Below are positions 22,220 to 33,573 of a stretch of 64,000 nt of DNA, in pieces. A program made the position numbers and the translations under genes. How positions within the stretch are numbered: position 1 is the stretch's first letter; every line of letters starts with the position of its first letter. The notes under the pieces were generated by a model. The model saw only the letters and a list, made by a program, of their open reading frames with translations, had not been told where the DNA came from and made no database searches. Source of the stretch: Diphasiastrum complanatum (taxonomy: Eukaryota > Streptophyta > Lycopodiopsida > Lycopodiales > Lycopodiaceae); NCBI GenBank assembly GCA_029204225.1, contig CM055106.1, forward strand, positions 46,363,180 to 46,427,179, written 5' to 3'.

Positions 22220-22780
22220 TGAGTTACAAGAGGCAATCATAGATCTTGTGATCTAAAAAGCTAGTATTGGAAGGCCTACTAGAAATTGGATTCGTATGAA
22301 AATTTTTGGATCTAAGTTGATCGGGGACTAAATTCTTTTGGTTCACATGGGATAGGTCTGCACCCAAAAATAATTTCCGTTTTTCATTAGATCCATAAAA
22401 ATTCATTGTCATAGATCTTGATGAGTTTTTTGATGCTAGATCTAGGAGAAACATCAACGTTTGCCATTTATTGGATTTGACTTTGTGTCATTGAATCTAA
22501 TTAATAAAGGCTTGGATAAAGCCCTCCTAAAATGATTAACATGTCTTGAAAAACCATCAAGGAGAAAGTACAAGTTTTTAGCCATTTCTTGTCCAAAAAT
22601 AGTGAAAATTGACTTGAATTGATTGTAGATTGATTCGATCTAATCTCATCTTCATTTCATCTTTGTGAAGAAGTGCTAGAACCATGGTTAAAAGTCCATT
22701 GTGTGGGCTAGAAACCAAATTTGAGAGAATCAGTACAAGAGAGACCTTTGTGAGTTTCTAGAATCAATCAAACCAATTTT

Positions 22781-23737
22781 TTGTTTGAAGAATTCATTAG
22801 TACGATGGGATCAATGGGTGCTTTCCTTCTAGAATCTAGTGAAAGATTATACTCTACAAACTATTCCATTTGGAAGGTTAGGATGGAGTCAGTAATGGTG
22901 CTCCAAGACCTTTATGAATTTGTGCTTGAAGAAGAGGATGAACCTCTTGGTGCACAAGAGTTGATTAGATACAAGAAGAAATGTAGGCTAGAACTTCATT
23001 GTATTAAGATGAATGCTAGTAATGATCTTTTGAAAGAAGTTTCTTCTTGTACAACAGCCAAAGAGGCATGGGATTCATTAAAATCCATTTATGAATCCAA
23101 TAACACTTCAAGAGTTCTCAAGTTAAGGAATTAAATTTTGCAAAGCATGAGAAGAAGTGAGGAAAATGGACAAGACTATGTGCTAAGAATTAAATCTCTC
23201 AACAAAGAGTTAGCCTCTATTGGAGAGAAGATTAAAGATAATGAGCTTGTCCAATTGGTCCTTAATGGTTTAGGTGATGAATTCACAAATTTGGTTTAAA
23301 GCTTTGCCATCCAAGACACTTTTCCTACAATTGAAAAACTTCATAGTGTGCTTGTAGCTGAAAAGTGTAGGATGCTTCACACAAAGGCTAGCCTTGAACT
23401 CCTTGTCATTGTAGGATGGAGATGAGAAAGCCAATTTCTCATTCAAAGGAAAGAAGAAGAATCATCAAAAGGAGACTAAGGAGGAGGATTCACCATAAAT
23501 TTCAAAAGGCAAGAAGAAGATTGACAAGACAAAGTACAAGTGCTTCTTTTGTGAAAAGAGAGGGCACTTTCATCAGAATGTTTCAAGAAGAAGAAGGCAC
23601 AAGATGACAAACAAAGCAACATTGCACATCAAGAGGAGGAGGAGGAGAATGAAGAATATCCTTAATGGTATCCAACTCAATACCATCATCAAAGACCAAT
23701 CCAAGTGAAACATGGTGGATTAACAGTGGGGCAAGCT
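22781..23737 (+). pseudogene. Copia gag and protease start, element E, interrupted
   Basis: The gag frame begins near 22781 (a second ATG lies at 22805) with Copia gag features: NYSIWKVRMESV, then AKEAWDSLKSIYESNNTSR. Stops at 23132 (TAA) and about 23297 break it, and the same frame resumes between them (RIKSLNKELASIGEKI). Near 23532 is the nucleocapsid knuckle CFFCEKRGHFHQN, whose last Cys is lost to a frame change. The remnant ends at the protease active site, WWINSGAS, at 23715-23736, where the LTR of element A' cuts in. In an intact element gag forms the particle and protease cleaves it. Asn replaces the catalytic Asp of the usual D-S-G-A motif here. Confidence 0.8.
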
Positions 23738-23739
23738 AG

Positions 23740-24009
23740 TTAGAATTAAAGTAGAATCACTGTGCTACTGTATTGTGGGTCCTATCAGTGGATAAGGATC
23801 AGTTGGCCTCGCCACGAGGCAAGTCGATGGGACACGCATCCCGCCAACGGCAACCTGGGTCATGCATGGGTTGCCTGAGTGAACAACTATATGTATAGTG
23901 TAATTTCGTTTTGAGAAATACAGTTGCTATGTGAGCTTGTTGTGGAGAGTGTTTTCTGTATGTGTTAATGTGTAGCATGATCTGTGTTCCTGTGCACATC
24001 AAATTCTAA
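23740..24009 (+). mobile_element. LTR of Copia element A', plus orientation
   Basis: 270 bp from TTAGAATTAAAGTAGAATC to CAAATTCTAA, followed by GT and the PBS. It matches the reverse complement of 25359-25627 with about 13 differences by hand count. Both A' LTRs share AAAGTAGAATC where element A reads AAAGTTAGAATC, so they probably belong to one element. Confidence 0.85.
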
Positions 24010-24011
24010 GT

Positions 24012-24023
24012 TGGTATCAGAGC
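24012..24023 (+). other. Primer-binding site of A' (tRNA-iMet)
   Basis: TGGTATCAGAGC, two bases after the LTR end. It is identical to the sites of elements A, B, C and D. Confidence 0.9.
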
Positions 24024-25264
24024 CGTACAGGGAGTGTACACAGTACATCATCGCCGTTGAAGAGAGCTTCGGGAGAACTGTCTTCTGAGAGTTCGGGGTT
24101 TACGGCGGATTGAAGACGGAAAGAGAAACACTGGTGCAGAGAGTTTAACACACAGAAGCTTGGTAAGCTTGAGACTGTGTGAGGATTCAGAGACAAGGGT
24201 TGTCGGCTGAATCAGAACCTCAACAAACGGAATTTTAAAATTCTGAAGCAGGCTATTCAGTGTTTACAGTCAATGTGCAATCAATCGGACACCGTTTGAC
24301 AAACGGTGTGAAGCTTCAGCTTTCCAGTAGTAGGGCAACCTCAGAGCAATTGATTTGGCCAGCTAGAGAGCTGTGAAAAGCAAGCCAAGTTCAAGGCTGT
24401 GAAAAAAATCTTGGTCTAGGGTTTGGAAGCCAAAAAGCAAAGTTTTCTCTGTATTTTGAACTCTTTTTTTGAGCTATAAAAGCACACAGGAGGGCGCCCT
24501 AGCAGTGCGAGCCTGATCAGGAGTGTCCGTGGACAGCCGCGACTCAGAGAGAGAGAGAGATTGTTGAAAAATCCTCAAGGGAGCCATAGTTGGAAAACGT
24601 AGAAGGAGGAAGAGCCCGTAGGCAGATTGCGCGCGGTGGAGAGAGGTGGGTTCCTAGCGTTCCGGAGTGAGTAGTGCTTGTAGGCACGTGGATCAATGTA
24701 CAAAGGCATCTAGGACGTAGGATGAGTCCCTATGAAGATCAATGATTGAGATCATACTTTTGGAAAGCAGTGTGAGCCTTTGGATCGGAATAAGCCATTA
24801 GATGGCAAGTCAAGGGGCTGTGAAAGTTTGAAGGGCAATTGGGCCTTCAATTTCATTAAAAAATTTCATTCTGAAATGGGAGTTGGGTCCCTTCACAAGT
24901 AAAGAGTGAAGTTTCTTCAAGGTGAAGAAACAGTTCAAAAACAAAGAAAATCCCTATTTTTGGGTCCTTTGCCCGTTTTGACCCAAACGAAAGGCTATAA
25001 CTTCCAAACGAAGGGCACCCAAACTATATGTCCAAGTACAGTACAACAAAATAGAGTGATTGCAGCAGATAAAGTGTTCGGAGTGCACCAGAAGTGATTT
25101 CACCATTCTACTGAGCACGAAGTTGGGAGTTGACGACTGAGTGCATTTTGGAAGGCGACGCTGATTTGGCTTTCAAATTGGTGGAAAAGCGGCGAGTGGC
25201 CTGGTAAGGGAAAAAGTGCAGGTCATTATTTTCAACTTCTGACATCACTGTTGGCCTACTGTTA
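24024..25264 (+). mobile_element. Untranslated leader of element A'
   Basis: It is homologous to the reverse complement of 57321-56070 in element A, starting with CGTACAGGGAGTGTACACAG and running to AAGTTGAAAATAATG-related sequence. Homology breaks off near 25264, about 50 bp before the position where gag would start. It contains a TATA-like GCTATAAAAGC near 24471 not obvious in element A. It has no long ORF. Confidence 0.8.
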
Positions 25265-25358
25265 CTCTTGATCACTAGCTGTAAAAATGAACTTTTTAAC
25301 ATCATAAGAGAGTAGAGTGAAAAAGTAGTCTTTTTGGAATGTCATGTGGGAGCTTACT

Positions 25359-25627
25359 TAGAATTTGCTGTGCACAGGAACACAGATCATGCTACACAGT
25401 AACACAGACAGAAAACACTCTCCACAGCAAGCTCACATAGCAACTGTATTTCTCAAAACAAAATTACACTGTACATATAGTTGTTCACTTAGGCAACCCA
25501 TGCATGACCCAGGTTGCCATTGGCGGGACGCGTGTCTCGTCGACTTGCCTCGTGGCGAGGCCAACTGATCCTTATCCACTGATAGGACCCACAGTACAGT
25601 AGCACAGAGATTCTACTTTAATTCTAA
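25359..25627 (-). mobile_element. 3' LTR of Copia element A', minus orientation
   Basis: It is the reverse complement of the LTR at 23740-24009 and is preceded on the minus strand by the polypurine tract (complement of 25628-25642, CTTTAAGGGAGAGAG). The two A' LTRs therefore face each other instead of forming a direct repeat. Confidence 0.85.
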
Positions 25628-25642
25628 CTCTCTCCCTTAAAG
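25628..25642 (-). other. Polypurine tract of A'
   Basis: The minus strand reads CTTTAAGGGAGAGAG directly before the 3' LTR. The same tract lies next to element A's 3' LTR at 51844-51858. Confidence 0.8.
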
Positions 25643-25723
25643 TAGAGTCAACTTTATATACAGTCAGTCATATACATAGCTTTAAAGTCAACAAACTTTA
25701 AGTACAGAAAGCTTTGATCTAAA

Positions 25724-28700
25724 CTAATCAAACTTTTCTCCAACAAGTGGCTTAGTGAAAATATCAGCTAGTTGTTCTTCTGTGCTACAATGAACAACAT
25801 GAATTTCACGACTCAGCAGCCTCTCACGTATAAAGTGATACTGAATCTCAATGTGTTTAGTTCTCGCATGGAACACTGGATTCTTTGCTAGGTGAATGCC
25901 ACTCTGACTGTTGTTATGTAATATTGTGGGATTTTTCTGCTTCATGCCAACTTCTTCCAAAATTTGTCTCAACCATATAGCTTCATGTGTTGCACTACAC
26001 ATTTCCTTATACTCTGCCTCTGTGGTTGAGAGAGCAATTGTACTTTGCGTCTTATTAGACCAGGAAAAGCAACTACCACAAAACTGGAATACATACCCTG
26101 TGGTGGATCTACGATCATCATAGTCACCTCCCCAATCCGCATCCACATAGCCACACAATTCAAGTAAACCATCATGCTTCCTGTAAATCAAGCCATACTC
26201 TGAAGTGCCTTTCACATAACGCAAAATGCGTTTAGTTGTCTTCCAATGCGTTTCCATAGGTGCTGCCATAAACTGACTTACAATGCCAACAACATAGCAT
26301 ATATCTGGTCTAGTCGTGGTAAGGTAAATCCCTACTAACTGCCTATACAGCGTAGCATCAAATGACTGTGACTCATCAAGCTTAGAAAGCTTTTTACCTG
26401 GCTCAATAGGAGTATTCACGGTGGTTCTACTAAGTCCCATGTGCTATGCTTAGCAATGGACTCCATCTCCTCTCCCATGGCCTTGACCCAAATGTCATCA
26501 CCCTTCGCTTCACCAAAAGTCGAAGGTTCTTTGCTTTGAATAATACTAGATAAGAGAGCATAATTTGCTTCATACCTCTCAGGTTGTGTCTTCTCTCTTG
26601 TTGATCTTCGTAGCTCTCCCTGGCTAGATGATCCTGGAAAGTCATCCATGTCACGGCTCTCCAACAATCTCTCAAACCACTTAGAGAGCTTCCTGTCAGG
26701 TGATCGGCTTCCTGGTGAAAATGTATCCCCTGGTACATCCTTCTCCTTGCATTTGTCACCTGCAATTTCAATCCTTCTTGCACCAAAAGGTTTGTCCCTA
26801 CCTCTCCAACCTGTCTCTTGAGGTTGAGTAGTAGTATCCTGAGCCTCATGTTCATCACTCGGAAGGTCAATGAATGGATCATCATCAGGTGGTATCCTCA
26901 CTATACCATCTTTCCCATTTGATGTATCTATCTTCTCAGCATCCTCGTCTTCATACATCTTGGATTCATCATAGATAACATCACGGCTTATATGGACTTT
27001 GTTTTCCAATGGATCAAAACATCTATATCCCTTCACACAATCATCATATCCTAGGAATATGCACTTGATAGCTTTCACATCAAGTTTACGTCTCTCTTTA
27101 TTAGAAACGTGTACAAAGGCCTTACATCCAAAGATTCGCAAGTGGTTCACCTTTGGCTTCTTATTCGTGAATGCTTCCTCAGGTGTTATCTTTGGTATGG
27201 CAATGGTAGGACTTCTATTTTGAAGATAGAGTGCCGTACTGCATGCTTCTGACCAAAAATCCTTTGGTAGTTTCATCTCAGCTAGCATAGATCTGGCACT
27301 TTCCACAATCGTACGATTCTTGCGCTCAGCTACACCATTCAGAGCAGGAGTATGAGCTTGCGTAAATTGTCTTTTAATCCCACATTGATCACAAAGATCA
27401 TTGAAGTCATTAGACTTGTACTCACCTCCACTATTTGGTCTTAGGACTTTGATCTTCCTACCTATTTGATTTTCGACCAATGCTTTGAAGCTCTTGTCAA
27501 ATGCATCTGATTTCTTCTTCAAGAAGTAGATCCACATCTTTCGTGACATATCATCAATAACGGTCATGAAATAGAAGGCTTTACCTAAGGACATGGTCCT
27601 CATAGGCCCGCATAAATCTATGTGGATTAAATCTAGGATGTTCTTTGCTCTTGCAACACCTCCTTTATTGAACTTCTCTCGATGCTGCTTCCCATATACA
27701 CATGATTCGCACATCGATTTCAAGTGGTCTTTAATGGTAGGCAATCCTATTACCATTTCCAATTTTCTCATCAAACTGAGACTTTCCAAGTTCAAGTGAC
27801 CAAGCCTCTTATGCCACAACTCAGTTTGCGATGGAATGGACGATACAAGTCCATGTTGCCCCTTGATTGTAGCATTCAACCTGTACAATTTTGTATTGGG
27901 CTCCCTTACTCCATCCACAATAACTTTGAACTTTTGGTTCACATCCTTCACAAAGCAACGATCATGGGAGAATTCTACTTTCAACTTTTGATCAGTAATG
28001 AGTCCAACAGAAATTAGATTTTTTTTCAAACCTGGTACGTAAAGCACCTCCCTGATCATCCTGCTTTTTCCATCAGGTAGTTGGATTGAAACAGTGCCTA
28101 TCCCCTTGATCTTGCACACCTCGCCATTTGCCTGTGAAACGTACGTTCCGTTATCCAACACTTTCATGCTACTAAACCAATTCTTGTTACCTGTCATGTG
28201 TCTTGTGGCTCCCGAGTCAATATAATATACCATGCTTGATCATCTTGATTACATGACAATGCAGATATGAAGATGCTAGAGTCTTCAATCTCACCCTCAT
28301 CGACAAGGTTACCTGCTTGCTTTGGTTTCCCCTTGCCTTGTTTTGCCAAGAATTTGCAACATTCACTTTTCCAATGGCCCTTTTTACCACAATGGAAGCA
28401 CTTGTCTTTCTTTTCGGTCTTACTGGAAGATCCCTCATCCTCCTGAGACTTGGCAAATTGCTACTTAGACTTCTTCTTGCCATTGCCCTTGCCTTGTTTT
28501 TGGTGTGTCGCAAGTGCCTGATCGTCAGTATTTTGACGTCTAGCTTTTACCATTTCTCGCCGTTGCTCTTCCTGCGTCAAGATTCCTATGAGCTCGTCAA
28601 ATGTTGGCAACCTTTCTCTCGATGCTATTCCGCTCACAAACATTTGATAGGGTTCTGCAATGCCACACAATGCATTGTGCACTAGCTCCACATCACGTAT

Positions 28701-28900
28701 GCGCTCACCAATAGAATGCAGTTCATCCCTCATTGTCTTGATTCTGGTCATGTATGTCAAAATGTGCTCTCCTTGTTCCATGCGGGCACTATTCAACTTT
28801 GACTTCAGAAACATGATTCTTGACAGATTTGACGTCTCGAACTGCTCCTTTAGCACATCCTATGCCTGTCTGGGTGTCACAGCATCACATGTGTTTGCCA
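25724..28900 (-). pseudogene. Copia gag-protease-integrase-RNase H of A', RT mostly deleted
   Basis: Reading down from 28900: gag from mid-domain (LKEQFETSNLSRIMFLKSKL), a TAG near 28461, the zinc knuckle (CKCC-type, FHCGKKGHW) and protease YIDSGATRHM. The frame is shifted by a 5-bp insertion near 28225. A 605-codon open frame (28233-26416) then carries GAG-pre-integrase (LWHKRLGHLN, C-x2-C at CESC), the integrase core (HIDLCGPM, then VERS-like ERKNRT) and the start of RT. Near 26420 about 700 bp of RT, including the YVDD site, is missing compared with element A, and sequence resumes at NTPIEPGKKLSK, then RNase H ([25 protein letters not shown]). The second catalytic Asp of integrase is Asn (RPNSGGEY where element A has RSDSGGEY). 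The element cannot encode active RT or integrase. Confidence 0.85.
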
Positions 28901-29603
28901 ATTAATGGATAATGGCCTTGATGTACAATTTAAGCATGGAGTTTGTTCCATCTTTAAGAATGATGATTGCATAGAGGCATCTTTTAGCAAAGTGCGAAGG
29001 TCTGCAGTGTAAAGTAATGGATGGAAAGCGGGTGATGCACGAAAGTGACAGAAAACTAGAATCAGTTTTGATTAAGCCTAATGCATTTCTTTTGATTGGA
29101 CCTTTAACTTAATAAGTTCCCTAGATTGATCACATAAAAGGATCAATGAAGGATATAGTAAACAATAAGAGATCACAGATACAGAACAGACAGAACTATA
29201 AAAGTTTGAGATAGCTCCAGTGTGAGTTGATAGATTAGCAGTAGCTAGTCATATTACTCGTGGGAGAGAACATCTCTCTTGTGCCAATGCACTGATATAA
29301 AAAATATACAGTGCTTAAGAAAAATATTGTAAATTCAATTCTGATAATAGAAGCAATTTTTGCAATGCTTTGTTCTGTAATGTGTATGATCTGCAATATT
29401 AAAATGCATGCTAGCAGTAGATAACTTTCCGCTGTTGTTTTATCCAACATTATCTACTGTTTACAAGTTTAATTTTACAACAGATCATCAGAGACAATCT
29501 AGAAGAGAATTAGATTGTAGTCAGTAGCAGTAGCTACGGCTACCAAGTCGGCTCTATCCGGCCTTCATCTCGGGTTCAACCTGAGATCCCAACTTCCCAT
29601 CAG
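28901..29603. other. Unassigned sequence, possible old LTR
   Basis: Homology to the A family stops at about 28900. No ORF is recognised. TATAAAAG at about 29200 and TATAAAAAATATA near 29297, followed by the PBS-like word at 29604, suggest a degraded Copia LTR, but no second copy is present. Confidence 0.35.
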
Positions 29604-29612
29604 TGGTATCAG
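29604..29612 (+). other. Possible degenerate primer-binding site
   Basis: TGGTATCAG followed by GGGGCGG keeps the first nine bases of the Copia iMet site. Copia RT sequence begins only about 15-20 bp downstream, so if real it implies a large internal deletion. Confidence 0.3.
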
Positions 29613-29624
29613 GGGGCGGTTGAT

Positions 29625-31100
29625 TCCGAACACTAGACTTGTAGCAAAAGGTTTCTTACAAACCAAAGGCATTGATTATGATGAAACTTTTGCTCATGTG
29701 GCTAAGCTAGTTACAATAAGATTGATCATTAGTCTTGTGAAAATTGTCAACATTTCCTAGCTAGTTTGAGGCCTAAATTGGCAATTTTTGTACATAGTTT
29801 TGGGTCTAACCTTTCACACATGTGGGCCTAGATACTTTTATTTTAGTATATATTTTATGTTGAAGAAGTCTCAAACTTCAAGACCTTCGAAATGACACCA
29901 AAATCACGTTATTTGGACATATAGGCCAAAATTGGCTATTTTAGGTTACTGGTGCCCTAAAATTGGGTCCTAAGTTCTAGAGAGAGGAGAGAGAGTCATC
30001 TCTCTCACCTATATTAGGCTGAAATTCGTGGAGAACAAGTTGGAGAAACTTATTGTATTGTTGAGAGAGATCAATAGATCATTGTCACAGTTTCTTCCTC
30101 CATTGAGAGCATTGCTTTGTGTATTGTCTTCAAGCTTTTGTGTATGATCTTAAGAGGTTTCCAAAAGTGGTAGGCTGCTGTTGTAGGGCTGGTATGCTTT
30201 TGTTTCTGGCTGCCATCAGTACCTTTTATTAGTTTCTTTTGTCTCTTGAATTCTTTGTCAAGTTCATGTGTATCAAATGTAGCATTAGGATGCTTTGCCA
30301 TTTCTAGCTTTTGTAGCTTGTTGTGCAAAGATCTTAGCCAAGTATTTTGGGAGTTTGGATCCATTCAAGGTCCACTTTTTTCATAGTCTTGCTACTACCT
30401 TCAATTGGAAGCTATTTCAACTTGATGTTACAAACGCCTTCCTCAATGGCTACTTGGAGGAAGAGATCTATTAGACAACCCGAGGGCTTCATCAAGCAGG
30501 AGCTGGAAAAAAAAGTGTGTTTCTTGAAAAAGAGTCTCTATGGACTCAAGCAGACACTGAGAGCATGGTACTCTAGGCTAAACTCTTTCCTTATATCCAT
30601 CAACTTTGTTTTGAGTTCATATGATCCATTATTGTACATTAGATTTCATGATGGAAAGATCATTATACTTGTATTGTATGTTGATGACATTATTTTAAGT
30701 GGAAATGATCTAGATGGAATAAGAGATGTAAAAATTGCATTATCTAAAGAGTTTAAAATGGTTGATCTCGGCCTATTGCACTTCATTCTAGGATTAGCAG
30801 TCATAAGATGATTGGATTTTAGCTTTATATGTCAATCTAAATATGCTACATCCATCCTATATAGATTTGGAATGAAGAATTGTAAAGGCATTGAGACTCA
30901 AATGGAGCAAAATGTTAAAGCATCTACAAGTGGTGGTGAAGCATCCTTTGAGGACATCACTCTCTATAGAAGACTTATAGGCTCTTTAATCTATTTGACT
31001 ATAACTAGACCTGATCTTAGTTATATTGTTGGTAAGTTAAGCCAATTTATGCAATGTCCTCTTGTATCACATTGGAAGATGGCCAAAAATTGCACTAAAA
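29625..31100 (+). pseudogene. Copia RT-to-RNase H remnant, interrupted by an insertion
   Basis: The RT starts abruptly with TRLVAKGFLQTKGIDYDETF at 29632. After KLVTIRLIISL it is cut by the 646-bp insertion at 29738-30383, and RT continues in register afterwards: FNWKLFQLDVTNAFLNG with its catalytic Asp, SLYGLKQTLRAWYSR, VLYVDDIILSG and DLGLLHFILG. A TAG after EEEIY near 30474 comes with a local frame shift, and a TGA-type stop follows VIR near 30811. The tail includes ITRPDLSYIVGKLSQFMQ and ends near 31095 before RNase H. The YVDD site is intact, but the remnant has no integrase or gag. It may be the distal part of element E (same strand), which the sequence does not prove. Confidence 0.8.
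29738..30383. mobile_element. 646-bp insertion with 8-bp target duplication (hAT-like non-autonomous candidate)
   Basis: The octamer TAGTCTTG occurs exactly at both edges (29730-29737 and 30384-30391). The inserted sequence begins TGAAAATTGTCAAC and ends with the complement of TGAAAAAAGTGGAC, an imperfect terminal inverted repeat matching about 10 of 14 positions. The RT frames on either side are collinear when the insert is ignored. Eight-bp duplications are typical of hAT transposons, although the ends do not match the usual hAT CA(A/G)GG start. The minus-strand 97-codon frame inside (30071-30364) has no transposase motif. TG...CA ends would also fit a solo LTR, but those normally have 5-bp duplications. 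Confidence 0.65.
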
Positions 31101-31449
31101 TCTGAGTTGAAACAAGAAAATTATTAAAGTTAAAAAATTAGGGAGTCAAAAATTAGAAAAGTAATGAACTTAGGTAAAGCCTTAAAGAAATTTTTATAAA
31201 CTGGTTTGGAATATCTCTTTTTAAAAATCCATAAAGCATTTGCTCAAAAATGAAAGGTATTGAAAATTTTTATAAAATTTGATAATAAATTTTATGCTTA
31301 TTTTTTCGATGAGATATGTGTGCTCGTTAAAATTAAAGAAATTGTAAAAAAAAAAAAAAAGTTCTTAAAAAATTACAATATCAAAAACAATAAATATTTT
31401 TGGCTGGTCAAAGAATAAATGTGAATGTGGGTGCAACAATGTATAAGGG

Positions 31450-31650
<201 letters not shown>

Positions 31651-32968
31651 GGTTAGATTAAACTTGTTTTTTATTTTTGTTTTTTTTGTTACAAGAAATT
31701 TGATAAGAGTATATCTCTGTTTTTCTTTTCACTTTTTTTTTTTGTGTTAGCCATAATCTGTGAGGGTTGATAGGGCTATGAGTGGATCATGGTTAGGCGA
31801 AGTAGGTTAGGTTTTTTCAAACTTTAACTTCAATTTGAAGGGTCGACATTCTTTTTTGCAAAGGAACAAAACTTCAAAAAAGAAAAGCTTAAGTGCTTCT
31901 CTCCCAAAATTCCACGCAAAACTAAAATGAATCTCTATCACAAAAATCTGCATAATTTTGTCAATTCTTCACCAAATTGGCTAGAAATTAACTCAGGTTT
32001 AGGCTAAGACATAGATCTACTATCCTCTAAACTTATAGTAAATATAAATTCGGCCAAGTGTAGCCAAAATGAGAAAAACAGATAGCAAAAACCAATTTAA
32101 CTAACTAAATTTGAAGTAGCTTCAGTAGAAGTGCCATAACTGTCATTATAGCTCCAAATCAAGAAAAATCAGTGCCTCTCAAAAGCTAAGAGAAAACGCT
32201 ACTAATATCAAATAGAAAATCTCACAAAAATAAAGATTAATGGGTCAAAATAGAACCAAAGTATTCTAGCAAGTAAAAAATCAAGAAAACTTGAAAACTA
32301 CCAAATCTAATGGAGAAAAGATCTAATGCTTGGATACCAAAATTGTGATGTGCTAGTCTTAGCATTTAAACATATAATCCATTCTTGAACATGAAATTAG
32401 CATGGCAAAACAAGAAATCAAAAAACTAAATAAAATTGACAAATTCTCACCAAATTAGACAAAAAAACGTAGCATTGATCACTATTATTGGTCACTCAAT
32501 ACATTGGGCCTAAATTTAGAGTGTGATCCAGCTCCCATGTGATTTTAGGCACATGAACCACAAAACACATCAACAAAGCTCTCAAATAAAAGTTTCCAGA
32601 ACATAGAATTAAAACATGAGAGATGTAGGGTAGCCTCCAAATTAGCATGACCTCTTATGTTTATAGTGATTTTTTGTGCCTCTAATTTGAATTTGGGACT
32701 TATTAGCTTAATTTGGGCCTTAAAACCAATATTACAATTTTTGCCAATTATAAATATACCATGGTCAATTAGGCCTCTTTATTAACTATTATGTTGAGCT
32801 AATCCTAATATAATTTTGCTCCATGGCTATATTTAGCAAAGCTTATTGTTGTGCACATGGTCTATTAGATGTGGGTGGCAGATGGGCATGAACTTTTTAC
32901 CATATATGTCTTGTTAAATTTGCATGACATGGCAACCCTTAACATTGAATCATGGAGGGCAATATACT

Positions 32969-33175
32969 TATGATTGGACCCCCTTGATTGTCTTCCTTCA
33001 TCATGATTGGACCCCTAGATTTGCACCTCTCATCATGATTGGACCTCATGATCTCCACCTCACGATTTGATTGGGCCTCACGATGTGCACCACTAAACAT
33101 GATTGTTCCACATTTAATGCGCCTCTTAAAGTGATTGGCCTTGTGATCTATGCCTCTAAATGTGATTGGGCCAAA
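32969..33175. repeat. Degenerate minisatellite, about 33-40 bp units
   Basis: The phrase (C)ATGATTGGACC(C/T) or GATTGGGCC recurs about seven times, each followed by words like GATCT.CACCTC. The 89-codon minus-strand frame here is a by-product of this repetition. Confidence 0.7.
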
Positions 33176-33247
33176 TAGATGCATTTCAATCCTAGCATCA
33201 TGTGACAAATGTCACTATCACACTAGAACCCAAGTTTAAGCCTATTG

Positions 33248-33573
33248 ACTATTCAATCTCAACATAAATGAACTAAAATGATTAAGCCTACCCTCCACAT
33301 GTGGTAACATGCTCACCACATGTGAGATTTAAATATGTACATAATGATGAGAAAATATCAAGCTAAATTTTGCTAAATCTACACACTTATGACTTGGTTT
33401 CATAAACCCAAATAACTCTCACAACTTAATCACCAGTTACCCCTAACTAGAAGGCTTTACGTTGAGCCTCCATAACATGATACAAACTTACAAAATGAAA
33501 ATACCCAGAGGATTACTATGAAGAATAATATAGTCAAGAGGTCAATAGTTCATTTATGTTGAGTTTGAATAGT
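33248..33573. repeat. Inverted repeat with 28-bp arms, MITE-like
   Basis: Bases 33248-33275 and the complement of 33546-33573 match at 27 of 28 positions, around a spacer of about 270 bp. No target duplication is evident, so a transposon origin is only possible. Confidence 0.65.

Noticed and set aside
24012-24023. tRNA gene at the TGGTATCAGAGC sites
   Set aside because: Only 11-12 bases match the 3' end of tRNA-iMet, beside LTR ends. These are primer-binding sites, with no cloverleaf around them.
30071-30364. 97-codon minus-strand ORF inside the 646-bp insertion
   Set aside because: No transposase or other motif, and it has Lys/His-rich low-complexity composition. It is not enough to call a gene.
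32939-33208. 89-codon minus-strand ORF
   Set aside because: It is made of minisatellite units and therefore internally repetitive by construction.
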